The translations under genes were made by a program, and so were the position numbers. The notes under the pieces were generated by a model, which was given only the letters and a program-made list of their open reading frames with translations, had not been told where the DNA came from and searched no databases. This document shows, one piece after another, positions 48,236 through 57,514 of a DNA stretch of 64,000 nucleotides (positions are counted from its first letter, which is position 1; each line of letters starts with the position of its first letter). Origin of the DNA: Ahniella sp. (lineage in GTDB: Bacteria > Pseudomonadota > Gammaproteobacteria > Xanthomonadales > Ahniellaceae); contig JADJRU010000013.1 in the NCBI GenBank assembly GCA_016712105.1, forward strand, positions 1-64,000, given 5' to 3'.

Positions 48236-49228
48236 ATGGATCACGACAGCGCGACCAATCCGGCCGCGATGACTCCGCCCGATGGGCCGGACTCGAAGGT
48301 GACTTCGGATCCTTCCGCCGTGCGGGTGCTGCCCGATGTCGCCGTGGCTCAAGCCGCGACCCGTGGGCGCTTGTATCGCGTCTGCATGCGCGGCATCAGC
48401 ACACCGATCCTGCTCGACTTGCCCGACGGGGTCCAACGCTGCGCGGCCAGCGTCGACGTATTGGTCAGTCTGGACGATGCGGCAGCTCGCGGAATCCACA
48501 TGTCCCGCCTGTATCTGCTGCTTGAACGCCTGAGCACGGAAGCTGTCTCGCCGCAGGTGCTCGGCACCTTGCTGGGTGAATTGGTCGCGTCACAACAGGG
48601 CTTGTCCAGTGCCGCTTCGATCACCCTGCGTTTCGACTTGCTGCTGCGCCGGCCGGCGCTGGTGAGTGATCTGTCGGGCTGGAAGGCCTATCCGTGCCGG
48701 ATCGAAGCGACCAGCCAGAACGGCGTCACCCGCTTGGTTCAGCATCTCGAACTGGCCTATTCGAGTACCTGCCCGATGTCGGCCGCGTTGGCGCGGCAGG
48801 CGAACCGCGAAGCATTCGAACATCAGTTTGGTACCCACGGCACGGTAGCGGCCGAAGCAGTCGCCGAGTGGCTGGAGCAGGAGCGTGGTTTGGCCGCCAC
48901 GCCGCACGCCCAGCGCAGCCGCGCAGAACTGGAGCTGGTCTGGCAGCCGGGTGTCACGATGCTGCCGTTCACGGCAATCGTGGACCGGGTCGAGGCAGCA
49001 TTGGCCACGCCCGTACAAACGGCCGTCAAACGGGTCGACGAGCAAGCCTTTGCTCGCCTGAATGCCGCCAATTTGATGTTCTGCGAAGACGCCGTGCGGC
49101 GAATCGCGTTTGTGCTGGCGGACTGGCCGGACCTGGCGGATTTTGAGGTGCGGGTCGCGCACCTGGAGAGCCTGCATGCCCATGACGCCGTGGCCGTGGC
49201 CCGGCGATCGGACATTTCTCAGTCCTGA
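48236..49228 (+). CDS. folE2: GTP cyclohydrolase IB (FolE2)
   Basis: 330 residues. FolE2 opens GTP to dihydroneopterin triphosphate for folate and can use metals other than zinc. Family marks are GRLYRVCMRGISTPILLD, RGIHMSRLYLLLERL, the active-site Cys in STCPMSAALARQ, and HAQRSRAELELVW. The ATG at 48236 gives the usual length. It ends overlapping the convergent yidD by 10 nt. In many proteobacteria it is induced when Zur senses zinc lack; no Zur box was identified here. Confidence 0.9.
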   Translation: MDHDSATNPAAMTPPDGPDSKVTSDPSAVRVLPDVAVAQAATRGRLYRVCMRGISTPILLDLPDGVQRCAASVDVLVSLDDAAARGIHMSRLYLLLERLSTEAVSPQVLGTLLGELVASQQGLSSAASITLRFDLLLRRPALVSDLSGWKAYPCRIEATSQNGVTRLVQHLELAYSSTCPMSAALARQANREAFEHQFGTHGTVAAEAVAEWLEQERGLAATPHAQRSRAELELVWQPGVTMLPFTAIVDRVEAALATPVQTAVKRVDEQAFARLNAANLMFCEDAVRRIAFVLADWPDLADFEVRVAHLESLHAHDAVAVARRSDISQS

Positions 49229-49509
49229 TCAGACGTTTTGGGTCTTTCGGTCGCGGTATTGGGATTTGGGCCCCACCAGAAACAGGCGCCAAACCGCTCG
49301 GGCACCGGGTCGAGCCCGCCCTCACACAGGGGTTGGCAGCGGCAAATCCGGGCGCCGGCAGCCAGGCTGCCGCGAACCGGGCCGAATTGTTCGATCGCGG
49401 CCATCGCGTAACTCGAACAACTGGGATAAAACCGGCACCGCTGCCCGAGCAACGGGCTCAGGAATCGCTTGTACGCGCGCAGCAAGGCAAGCAGCAAACC
49501 ACGGAGCAT
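49219..49509 (-). CDS. yidD: Membrane protein insertion efficiency factor YidD
   Basis: 96 residues: LLLALLRAYKRFLSPLLGQRCRFYPSCSSYAMAAIEQFGPVRGSLAAGARICRCQPLCEGGLDPVP has the conserved Cys and CRF.PSCS.Y motif of YidD. It normally lies between rnpA and yidC near the origin; here it is alone, convergent with folE2 and upstream of dksA on the other strand. The C-terminus is Pro/Asn-rich and slightly longer than usual. Confidence 0.93.
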   Translation of the reverse strand: MLRGLLLALLRAYKRFLSPLLGQRCRFYPSCSSYAMAAIEQFGPVRGSLAAGARICRCQPLCEGGLDPVPERFGACFWWGPNPNTATERPKTSDQD

Positions 49510-49659
49510 AAGCGGTCGGAACCATCATCAAAGGTAAGCGATTGTTGCCGAGATCGCGACCATGCGATATAAAGCCCGGCCTTTTTCGGGCCGGCACCTG
49601 TCACCATTGGCCGGTATTGTTGCGTTGACGCCTGTTATACGGGCACTGAGGAAACTGCA

Positions 49660-50772
49660 ATGGCGAAGCCTGCTGCCAAGTCCAAACCCGCCAAGAAGCC
49701 TGCACCGAAGGCCGCCCAGAAGGCGACCGGCAAGCCCAAAAGCATGATGTCCAAAATCGTCGAAGTGCTGAAAGGCAAGCCCAAAGCGCCTGTGAAGGGC
49801 AAGGGTGCGGCGAAGCCCGCGGCCAAACCGGCCAAGGCATCGAAGCCTGCACCGAAGCCTGCCAAGGCCACCAAGCCTGCAAAGCCGGCCGCCAAGCCCG
49901 TGAAGGCCGTGGGCAAACCTGCGCCCAAGCCGACGAAGCCGGCCGCCAAACCCGTCAAACCGGCTCCGAAGCCCGTCAAGCCGGCAGCGAAGCCGGCCAA
50001 ACCGGCGCCCAAGCCTGTGGTGAAACCTGCCGCCAAACCGGTCGCCGCACCGGCCAAGCCGGTCGCCAAGGTCGCGCCACCGAAGCCGCAACCTGCAAAG
50101 GCCTTACCCCTGAAACCGGAACCCAAACCCACCAAACAGCCGGAAGCGAAAGCCAAGCCGGTTGCCACGCCTGCTCCTGCCAGCAAGTCCGAGCCCAAAG
50201 CCAAGGTCATTGCCCCAAGCCCGTTTGCCCCGGTCCAGACCCGGTCGAACGAGCCGGTGATCAAGGCCGTCGCCGTTGCAAAGGACGCCCTGGCGGCAAG
50301 CAAAGGCAAGAAGGCCGCGCCAGCGCCCCAGATCATGAGAAAAATCGAACAGCTGCCCCTGGTCGTCAATCTGCCCGTGAACTACAAGCCAACGGCCAAA
50401 GAGCCGTACATGAACGTGAACCAGTTGGAGTATTTCCGCCGCAAGCTTCAGACGTGGCGCTCGGAACTGGTGGAAGAGTCGAAGCAGACGATCGACAACC
50501 TGCGCGACGAAGTGCGTGACATTGGTGATGAAGCCGAACGGGCCACGCGCGAGACCGAAAACTCGCTCGAACTGCGAACGCGCGATCGTTACCGCAAGCT
50601 GATCTCGAAGATCGACGACAGCCTGCAGCGGATCGAACAGGGAGAATACGGCTTCTGTGTCGACACGGGCGACGAAATCGGCCTGGAGCGCCTCGAAGCG
50701 CGTGCCACGGCTGAGCGCACGCTCGACGCGCAAGAACGTTGGGAACACCGTCAGCGCCAGATGGGCGACTGA
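49660..50772 (+). CDS. dksA: DksA-family RNA polymerase regulator with long Lys/Ala/Pro tail and no zinc site
   Basis: 370 residues. Residues 1 to about 250 are almost only Lys, Ala and Pro in KPAAKP-like repeats, like histone H1/AlgP. The last ~115 are DksA: YFRRKLQTWRSELVEESKQTIDNLRDEVRDIGDEAERATRETENSLELRTRDRYRKLISKIDDSL with Asp residues at the coiled-coil tip. The zinc finger has one Cys only: Cys333 in FCVDTGDEIGLERLEARATAERTLDAQ; the other three cysteines are Thr, Thr and Ala. It resembles zinc-independent DksA types. With ppGpp it tunes rRNA and stress promoters. The ATG at 49660 has GAGGA upstream. Confidence 0.92.
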   Translation: MAKPAAKSKPAKKPAPKAAQKATGKPKSMMSKIVEVLKGKPKAPVKGKGAAKPAAKPAKASKPAPKPAKATKPAKPAAKPVKAVGKPAPKPTKPAAKPVKPAPKPVKPAAKPAKPAPKPVVKPAAKPVAAPAKPVAKVAPPKPQPAKALPLKPEPKPTKQPEAKAKPVATPAPASKSEPKAKVIAPSPFAPVQTRSNEPVIKAVAVAKDALAASKGKKAAPAPQIMRKIEQLPLVVNLPVNYKPTAKEPYMNVNQLEYFRRKLQTWRSELVEESKQTIDNLRDEVRDIGDEAERATRETENSLELRTRDRYRKLISKIDDSLQRIEQGEYGFCVDTGDEIGLERLEARATAERTLDAQERWEHRQRQMGD

Positions 50773-50797
50773 TTACTGTCCCACTGATTACAAGAGA

Positions 50798-50819
50798 CCC
50801 GCCGATTGGCGGGTTTTTT
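50798..50819 (+). terminator. Rho-independent terminator of dksA
   Basis: CCCGCC-GATT-GGCGGG stem-loop (50798-50813) followed by six T (50814-50819), 26 nt after the dksA stop. Confidence 0.95.
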
Positions 50820-50979
50820 GTTCAAGGTGCGCGGCTGGTTCTTCGCCCGCGGAGGGTTCAGCCACGAAACGGGTAGAAGGCAAAGTCCTTGCGCTATCGA
50901 AGAATTCCTCTCCACAGGCCGGAGAATGGGTAGTCAAATCAACCTGGAGGGTCATTCGGAGTCCTGCAGCGAAACCCCT

Positions 50980-52205
50980 TCATTCCGGCTTTTTGGCCGC
51001 CAGCCGATGTTTCCGGATCGCATCCAGCTTCTCGGCGATCCGCGCTTCGACGCCTTGAGTCGTCGGCTGGTAATACTGCCGCTCGCCGAGTGCGTCGGGA
51101 AAACACTGCTGGTCGAATGCGATGCCGCCGGCCACATCCGGGTCGTATTGATATTTGCCGCCGTATCCCAAGTCGCGCATGAGTTTGGTTGGCGCGTTGC
51201 GCAAGGCCAGAGGAACCGGCAGTGAGCCGGTTTTTCTGCACATCGGCCAGCGCCGCCTTGTATGCGGCATAAACGGCGTTGCTTTTCGGGGCCATGGCCA
51301 GATGTACGGCCAATGCAGCAAGCGCCAGATCACCTTCCGGCGAACCCAGGCGTTCGTACGCAGTCCAGGCGGCCGGATCGCAGCCGCCATCGAGCATGCG
51401 CGCGATCCAGTACAGCGCGGCATCGGGATTCGAGTTGCGCACCGACTTGTGCAGCGCCGAGATCTGGTCGTAGAACTGCTCGCCGCCCTTGTCGAAGCGA
51501 CGCACACGATCGGCCAGGGCCTGACGCAGGATCGAATCATCCACTTGCCGGTCGGTCGCGAGGTCGTCGACCAGTTCCAGCAACGACAGAGCCCGTCGGA
51601 CATCTCCATCGGCGGCCTCTGCAATCAATCGCAGTTGTTCGGCAGAGATGGCCAGTGGCGACTTGCCGAGGCCGGATTCGACGTCGGCATTCGCGCGGAC
51701 GAGGGCATCCACCAGATCCTCGGCATCGAGCTGATCGAAGCACGAATACCCGGCAGCCGGAGAGCAGGGGCGCTGTTCAACTCGAAACTCTGGGTTCTCG
51801 GTGGTCGCACCGACAAAGACGATATGCCCGGCTTCCGATATGCGGCAGAAAGGCGTCCTGCTGGCCTTTGTTGAATCGATGCACTTCGTCGACGAACAGC
51901 ACGGTGCGCTCGCCACGCGTGAACCGCTCACGCGCTTCGGCCAGCGTGCTGCGGATCTCGGCAAGATTGGTGAGCACGGCGCTCAGTGCGATGTAGTGGG
52001 CACGCGCGTATCGGGCGAGCAGGCGGGCGAGTGATGTCTTGCCACAACCGGGTGGCCCCCAGAACACCATGGACGGCAGTCGCCCCGATTCCACTGTGCG
52101 CCGGAACGCGCTGCCCGGCGCGAGCAGCCGCTTCTGTCCCACAAAATCATCGAAGTCCCGTGGCCGCATCCGTTCGGCCAGCGGGACCAGCGAGGGGTTG
52201 TTCAC
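50980..52205 (-). CDS. rarA: Replication-associated recombination protein RarA/MgsA (several frameshifts)
   Basis: AAA+ clamp-loader-like ATPase acting at stalled forks, about 405 residues after repair. NNPSLVPLAERMRPRDFDDFVGQKRLL, Walker A in FWGPPGCGKTSLARLLA, Walker B in TVLFVDEVHRFNKGQQDAFLP, sensor GATTENPEF, DGDVRRALSLLELV and GRKYQYDPD-type C-terminus (YGGKYQYDPDVAGGIAFDQQCFPD). The frame changes near 51,828, more than once in 51,745-51,790, and near 51,222. The GTG start at 52205 overlaps the rsfS stop by 4 nt, so the two are coupled. Confidence 0.9.
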
Positions 52206-52906
52206 ACCGCTTCTTGATCCATGTCGCCGCCGACACTCCACAGGCGCTCCAGGCCGTAGAACTCGCGGATGCGCGGCAACATGACGTGCACGACGATGTC
52301 GCCGAGATCGACGAGGACCCATTCGGCTTCGCGTTCACCTTCGATGCCCAGCGGCATCATGCCGGCCTTCTTCACGAACTTGACCACTTCGTCGGCCAGT
52401 GATTTGACGTGACGCGTCGAGGTGCCGCTGGCGATGACCAGCAGATCGGCAAACGACGCGCGACCACGAATGTCGATTTCCTGGACTTCCTTGGCCTTCA
52501 GATCATCCAGGGCGTCCAGCACGAGTTTGCGCAGACGGGCTGTTTCACCGTCAAACGCACCACCGGCTTCCTTCATCGCCTTCGGTGCTTTCGCTTTGGC
52601 TGGGGCCTTGGCCGCCGGCTTCAACGAGGCCGAACCTTTTCTGCCCGTGGATGCTTTCCGCGGACCGGCTTTCTTGTCGGCCGCACTCTTGCTGCCAATT
52701 TGCCGGTCGCCTTGGCCACTCGCCTTGCCCGCCGACTTGGCGGCAGGCTTGCCCAAGGGCTTGCCTTTGGCAGGTGCCTTGCCCTTCGCAGGTGCCTTGC
52801 GGGCTGCAGTCTTGACTGCGGCACTCTTGCTGGCGGGTTTCCGGGCGGTGGCATTCACCGTGCGGGCGGAGGGCTTGGCTTCGGTATCGGTGTTCAAGTG
52901 GCGCAT
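52202..52906 (-). CDS. rsfS: Ribosome silencing factor RsfS with Lys/Ala tail
   Basis: 234 residues from the ATG at 52906. The C-terminal ~110 are RsfS (LRKLVLDALDDLKAKEVQEIDIRGRASFADLLVIASGTSTRHVKSLADEVV...), which binds L14 and blocks subunit joining in starvation. The first ~120 residues are Lys/Ala/Pro/Gly-rich (KAPAKGKAPAKGKPLGKPAAK), similar in nature to the DksA tail 2 kb away; most RsfS lack it. If translation began near the RsfS domain instead, the tail would be spurious, but its Lys/Ala bias is too strong to be non-coding. It is not next to nadD or rlmH as usual. Confidence 0.9.
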   Translation of the reverse strand: MRHLNTDTEAKPSARTVNATARKPASKSAAVKTAARKAPAKGKAPAKGKPLGKPAAKSAGKASGQGDRQIGSKSAADKKAGPRKASTGRKGSASLKPAAKAPAKAKAPKAMKEAGGAFDGETARLRKLVLDALDDLKAKEVQEIDIRGRASFADLLVIASGTSTRHVKSLADEVVKFVKKAGMMPLGIEGEREAEWVLVDLGDIVVHVMLPRIREFYGLERLWSVGGDMDQEAV

Positions 52907-53057
52907 TCCTTGGGCAGACGCAGCCGAACGCTGCACGTGAAGTATAGGCCCGATCGGGGCTGGCGACGACCGGCTGTGCGGGTGGACGGATGCCAGCCCT
53001 TTCTCGATCGGCGTGCCGCTGCCAAGATCGGCCCTGATTCCCGAGTGAGATGCCATC

Positions 53058-53399
53058 ATGACCCTGACCCTTGCTGCCTTATCCGGGCAACACTGCCGCC
53101 CTCTCCGTGGCGCGGAACACCTGCTGCCGGCGTCCGTGGTGGCTGAACGTCTGGCCTTGTTGCCGGACTGGTGCGAGCGTGATGGCGCGATCGAGAAGAC
53201 GTTCCGGTTCAAGAACTTCCACGAGACCATGGCGTTCGTCAACGCACTCGCTTACATCGCGCACCGCGAAGATCACCATCCCGATCTTGCGGTCGGTTAC
53301 GGCCAATGTACCGTCCGGTTCAATACTCACGACGTAGGTGGGTTGTCAGACAACGATTTCATCTGCGCGGCAAAAGTGGAGGGTTTGGGTTCGCCGTAG
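53058..53399 (+). CDS. phhB: Pterin-4a-carbinolamine dehydratase
   Basis: 113 residues. It dehydrates 4a-hydroxytetrahydrobiopterin and supports phenylalanine hydroxylase. Motifs: FRFKNFHETMAFVNALAYIAHREDHHPDLAVGYGQCTVRFNTHDVGGLSDNDFICAAK, with the catalytic His pair in DHHPDL and the TH..GGLS.ND signature. Divergent from rsfS with 151 bp between. It is a second pterin gene in the window beside folE2. Confidence 0.95.
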   Translation: MTLTLAALSGQHCRPLRGAEHLLPASVVAERLALLPDWCERDGAIEKTFRFKNFHETMAFVNALAYIAHREDHHPDLAVGYGQCTVRFNTHDVGGLSDNDFICAAKVEGLGSP

Positions 53400-53614
53400 C
53401 ACTCTGAAACAGAACCTCGACGCCGGGTACGAATGGGCCCCTTGGTTTTAGCGGATGTCACAAACGAGCAAGAAACGGACTTTTCGCGAGTCGCCTCTGG
53501 GCCGCGTTCGGTGCGGTGTGGTGCGAGGGGATCCCGATACTTGCGAAAGCCTCCTTTTCTTTGCGCCCGGAATGTCGGAGCATCGGGGCTCGACAACCCC
53601 AGTGGAGCTAGACC

Positions 53615-54091
53615 ATGGCAGGCGACAAGAAACCCGGTCTGTTGAAGGAAATCAGCGCAGCCCTGGGAGAGATGTTCTCCAGCAACAAGATCGACGACGC
53701 CGAGCGACTGACGCTCGAAGTGCTGTTCGGCGCGCTCGGCGCGCTGGCACGGGCCGACAGTATCGTCACCAGCCATGAAGCCGAACTGGTCAACCAGTTG
53801 ATGGATGAGCTGCAACTGCCCATCGCCGGGCGGCGCGTGGCGAAAGAAGCGTTCGACCGCGGTCGCCAGAACCAGCTCGACATGAAGTTCGAGATTTCCC
53901 GGTTCCTCGCCGCCTATCCGGTGGGTACGCCGGAAGTGGGCAAACTTTACGATGCCCTGTTGCGCCTGGCGGCGGCCGATGGCCGGATCCGGCCGCGTGA
54001 AGTTGAATTCCTGGAGCAGGTCACGGTGTCTTTGGGCTTCACGGCCGACACGCTCAAGGCCCGTCTCAAGATCATTGCGCCGAGTACTTGA
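53615..54091 (+). CDS. TerB/DjlA-N-like protein
   Basis: 158 residues, all helical. LFGALGALARADSIVTSHEAELVNQLMDELQL and YDALLRLAAADGRIRPREVEFLEQVTVSLGF are two turns of the TerB-like fold, with acidic positions that bind metal in DjlA/TerB relatives. No J-domain is attached, and no tellurite operon is nearby. It is likely cytoplasmic; function unknown. About 215 bp without visible features separate it from phhB. Confidence 0.8.
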   Translation: MAGDKKPGLLKEISAALGEMFSSNKIDDAERLTLEVLFGALGALARADSIVTSHEAELVNQLMDELQLPIAGRRVAKEAFDRGRQNQLDMKFEISRFLAAYPVGTPEVGKLYDALLRLAAADGRIRPREVEFLEQVTVSLGFTADTLKARLKIIAPST

Positions 54092-54244
54092 TGGTGGGGT
54101 GTGCCTTCCCTGTCCGGCGGCCCATCAGGGCTGCGGGGCGGTCGGCACGTCCCGGTCGGGATTCGTGTCTGATGGCAATTTGATTTCAGTCATCAACGGC
54201 TTGCTGCGGCGCGATAACATAGCCCGCTTCGCCGCAATGTAATC

Positions 54245-55028
54245 ATGCCCATGGCTGCCTTTGAAACCGAGCGTGTGCTCGATGTGCGTCACTGGACGCC
54301 GAACTACTTCAGTTTCACCACCACCCGCGATGCCGGGTTGAGGTTCGACAACGGTCAGTTCGTGATGATCGGCCTGATGGTCGACGGAAAACCCCTTTTG
54401 CGTGCTTACTCCATCGCCAGCGCAAACTGGGAAGAGCACATGGAGTTTTTCTCCATCAAAGTGCCGGATGGCCCGCTCACGTCGCGTTTGCAGCATATCC
54501 AGCCGGGTGAGGAGCTTCTGGTCAGTCGCAAACCGACCGGTACCTTGCTCATTACCGACCTGGAGCCAGGCCGAAACCTGTATTTGCTGGCCACCGGAAC
54601 CGGCCTCGCGCCGTTTCTCGCGATCATCAAGGACCCCGAGACGTACGAGCGTTTCGAGCATGTGATTGTCGCCCACGGTGTGCGCGAAACCGGCGATCTG
54701 GCTTATCGCGATTACATCGAACGTGAATTGCCGCAGCATGAGTTTCTCGGCGAGGTCATTCGCCAGAAGCTGGAAATACTTCCCGGCGGTATCGCGTGAG
54801 CCGTTTGCAAACCAGGGTCGAATCACCGACCTGCTCGACAATGGCCAGATGGCGTCGAGCCTCGAGGCTCGACCACTGGATGCCCGTCACGACCGTGCCA
54901 TGATTTGCGGCAGCCCGAAAATGCTCGCCGATTTCCGCGCGCTTCTTGATGCGCGCGGCTTTGTGGTTTCGCCAAAAATCGGTGTGGCCGGGCAGTACGT
55001 GTTCGAACGCGCATTCGTCGACAAATAA
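54245..55028 (+). CDS. fpr: Ferredoxin/flavodoxin--NADP+ reductase (one frameshift)
   Basis: FAD enzyme of about 260 residues. FAD binding in LRAYSIASANWEEHMEFFSIKVPDGPLTSRLQHIQPG, GTLLITDLEPGRNLYLLATGTGLAPFLAII, VIVAHGVRETGDLAYRDYI. The frame changes near 54,770 in 'agaagctggaaatac'; beyond it KYFPAVSREPFANQGRITDLL, MICGSPKMLADFRALLDARGF and the C-terminal ERAFVDK continue the family sequence. The first frame would end early at 54,799, which would cut off NADP binding. Confidence 0.92.
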
Positions 55029-55038
55029 GGATCGGCCC

Positions 55039-55696
55039 ATGTTCGAGATCGTTCCGCAGTTTGCCGTACCCTTTGTGCATGTGCGCCATCCCGGACCCTG
55101 CCGCGCTGAATGCCCGGCTTCGCGCCCTGTTCCTGAACTACGAGCAGGGCGGCGACCGATACGCGAATCCGACGCCCTTCGTGCGCCGCCCCGGACAGTC
55201 TGTACGAATCGCGCTTCGACCTGTTTTCCCTGGCCCGGATCCGGAAATCATCGAGTTGCGCGATTTCTGCTGGCAGAATCTGTTCCGTGCCGTCGCCGAG
55301 TTGAATGGTCACAGTCGGTTCATGCGCCAGCTCAAGGCTCGGGCCAGTGCGTGGTTCCACATCACGCGCCAGGGCGGATTCTTCGGTGTCCACAATCACC
55401 CGATGGCCTCGTGGTCGGGGGTCTATTGTGTCGCCGAGAGCGAGCGCGCCGAACAATGCGGCGTGCTCAGTTTCATCAACCCGAATTCGACGAACACCAT
55501 GTATGTCGACCATTCGCTGATGCGGCTGCGCAAACCGTTCTCATATGGCAACCAGGACTATCGCCTGAGCCCTGGGGAGCTTGTCCTCTTCCCCTCATGG
55601 GTGTTACACGAAGTACTGCCATTTGGCGGCGACGGTGAACGCATCACGGTCGCCTTCAATGCCCAGTTCACACACGACGGCCCCGTGGCCCGCTGA
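55039..55696 (+). CDS. Putative 2OG-Fe(II) oxygenase (three frameshifts)
   Basis: About 218 residues when repaired. MFEIVPQFAVPFVHVRHP, shift near 55,090, DPAALNARLRALFLNYEQGGDRYANPTPF, shift near 55,190, DSLYESRFDLFSL, shift near 55,237, then an intact half: FCWQNLFRAVAELNGHSRFMRQL, WFHITRQGGFFGVHNHPMASWSGVYCV, LFPSWVLHEVLPFGGDGERITVAFN. The HNHPM...LHEV..R pattern holds the cupin iron ligands and the oxoglutarate Arg of a TIGR02466-type protein. Substrate unknown. It lies 10 nt after fpr and 14 nt before cysS. Confidence 0.8.
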
Positions 55697-55710
55697 GGAA
55701 GTCCTGCACC

Positions 55711-57099
55711 ATGTCGCTTCGCCTGTTCAATTCGATGACCCGCCAGCTGGAACCTTTTGCGCCTGCCCGTGAGGGCGAGGTCAGCATGTACTGCTGCGGT
55801 CCGACGGTCTACAACTACATCCACATCGGCAACGCCCGGCCTGCCGTGGTGTTCGGTCTGCTGGCGCGCCTGTTGCGCCGGCTGTACCCGAAGGTCACCT
55901 ATGCCCGCAACATCACCGACGTCGACGACAAGATCAACAAGGCGGCACTCGATCTGGGTGTGCCGATCGAAACGATCACGAACAAATACGCCGATGCCTA
56001 TCATCAGGATCTGGCGCGACTCGGAGTCGACCGTCCGGACATCGTGCCGCATGCCACGCACCACATCAGCGACATCATCACGATGTGCGAGGACTTGATC
56101 AGGAAGGGCCATGCCTACGAAGCGGAAGGCCATGTGCTGTTCGCGGTGGCCACGTATCCGCAATATGGCGAGTTGTCACGGCGCTCGACCGACGAAATGC
56201 TCGCCGGCGCCCGCGTCGAAGTGGCGCCGTACAAACGTGATCCGGGCGACTTCGTGTTGTGGAAACCGTCCACACCGGAATTGCCGGGCTGGGATTCCCC
56301 CTGGGGTCGCGGTCGGCCGGGTTGGCATATCGAATGCTCGGCCATGTGCAAGGCACACTTCGGCGAAACGATCGACATCCACGCAGGTGGGATCGACTTG
56401 CAGTTCCCGCACCACGAGAACGAAGTCGCGCAGTCCACTTGTGCGCATGATGGCCGGGTGTTCGCGCGGTTCTGGCTGCACAACGGCATGCTGAACATGG
56501 ACGGGCGAAAGATGTCGAAGTCGCTTGGCAACGTGTTCCTGCTGCACGATCTGCTGGATGCCCATCCGCCCGAAGCCTTGCGTTACGCCTTGTTGTCGGC
56601 GCAATACCGCCAGCCGCTGGACTGGTCCGACAACCTGCTCGATCAGGCGGCGCGAACGCTCGACCGTTGGTACGGAGGTTTGCGTGATGTCGCCGACATC
56701 GACGTCGTGCCGGGCGAAGAGGATGTTCCGGAGTCGGTGCTGTCGCCGCTGCTGGACGATCTCAATACGCCTGAAGCGCTGGCTGCCATTTCCGAACTGG
56801 CAGCACAGTTGCGCAAGGCCGAAAGTGTCGACGAACGGCGTCGAGCGAAGGCGCGTCTGTTGGCTTCGGCGCAGTTCCTGGGTTTGTTGATGCAGTCGCC
56901 GGCCGACTGGTTCGCGCGCAGTCTGGACAGCAGCGGGCTCGATGCTTCGGCCATCGACGCGCTGGTGAACGAGCGGACCGATGCGAAGAAAGCTCGCGAT
57001 TTTGCGCGCGCCGATGGCATCCGCAAACAATTGGCCGATGCCGGCATCGAACTCGAGGACACGCCGCAAGGCACGCGCTGGAAGGCGATCGGCAAGTGA
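55711..57099 (+). CDS. cysS: Cysteinyl-tRNA synthetase
   Basis: 462 residues, fully intact. Class I aaRS: the zinc Cys pair region in MYCCGPTVYNYIHIGNARPAV (HIGH as HIGN), RNITDVDDKINKAA, ECSAMC, HAGGIDLQFPHHENE and KMSKS in GRKMSKSLGNV. The C-terminal anticodon domain is full length. Start ATG at 55711. The 3' end overlaps sufE by 4 nt. It serves as a check that not every gene in this sequence is broken. Confidence 0.98.
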   Translation: MSLRLFNSMTRQLEPFAPAREGEVSMYCCGPTVYNYIHIGNARPAVVFGLLARLLRRLYPKVTYARNITDVDDKINKAALDLGVPIETITNKYADAYHQDLARLGVDRPDIVPHATHHISDIITMCEDLIRKGHAYEAEGHVLFAVATYPQYGELSRRSTDEMLAGARVEVAPYKRDPGDFVLWKPSTPELPGWDSPWGRGRPGWHIECSAMCKAHFGETIDIHAGGIDLQFPHHENEVAQSTCAHDGRVFARFWLHNGMLNMDGRKMSKSLGNVFLLHDLLDAHPPEALRYALLSAQYRQPLDWSDNLLDQAARTLDRWYGGLRDVADIDVVPGEEDVPESVLSPLLDDLNTPEALAAISELAAQLRKAESVDERRRAKARLLASAQFLGLLMQSPADWFARSLDSSGLDASAIDALVNERTDAKKARDFARADGIRKQLADAGIELEDTPQGTRWKAIGK

Positions 57100-57504
57100 A
57101 TTTTGTGCGGCCACTCGAGCCCACCGCCGAACTCGCGCAGAAGGCGATTGCCGAAGAATTTGCGTTCTTCGGCGACTGGAGCGAACGGTATCAATACCTG
57201 ATCGACCTGGGTCGCAAGTTGCCGGTGTTTAAGCGGCTGCCAGTCGCGTGTGTGGGTGCTGGATCGACGAATGGGTGATCATCTGGAATTCGCGGCAGTC
57301 AGCGATTCGTCGATCGTCAGTGGCTTGGTGTATCTGGTGCTGCGGGTCTATTCCGGGCGAACACCCGCCGAGATCCTGGCGACCGAGCCCACGTTCATCG
57401 ACGCCATCGGTCTGAAGAAGCATCTCTCGGTGACTCGGAGCAACGGACTGATGGCGCTGATCCAGCGGATCCGCACGAGTGCTGCAACAAACGCGGCACC
57501 GTGA
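57096..57504 (+). CDS. sufE: SufE-like cysteine-desulfuration protein, with internal deletion
   Basis: SufE takes sulfur from SufS for Fe-S clusters. FAFFGDWSERYQYLIDLGRKLP matches the N-terminus. LSGCQSRVWVL carries the acceptor Cys, followed by SDSSIVSGLVYLVLRVYSGRTPAEIL and IDAIGLKKHLSVTRSNGLMALI. Between LGRKLP and GCQS about ten to twelve residues expected in the family are missing and the frame is shifted (57,222-57,245). The gene is thus a deletion mutant or a misassembly. Start overlaps the cysS stop (ATGA). Confidence 0.8.
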
Positions 57505-57514
57505 ATGACAAGAG

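Noticed and set aside
53615..54091. Tellurite resistance operon
   Set aside because: Only a TerB-like fold is seen; no terC/terD/terZ relatives are near and such single TerB-like proteins are widespread.
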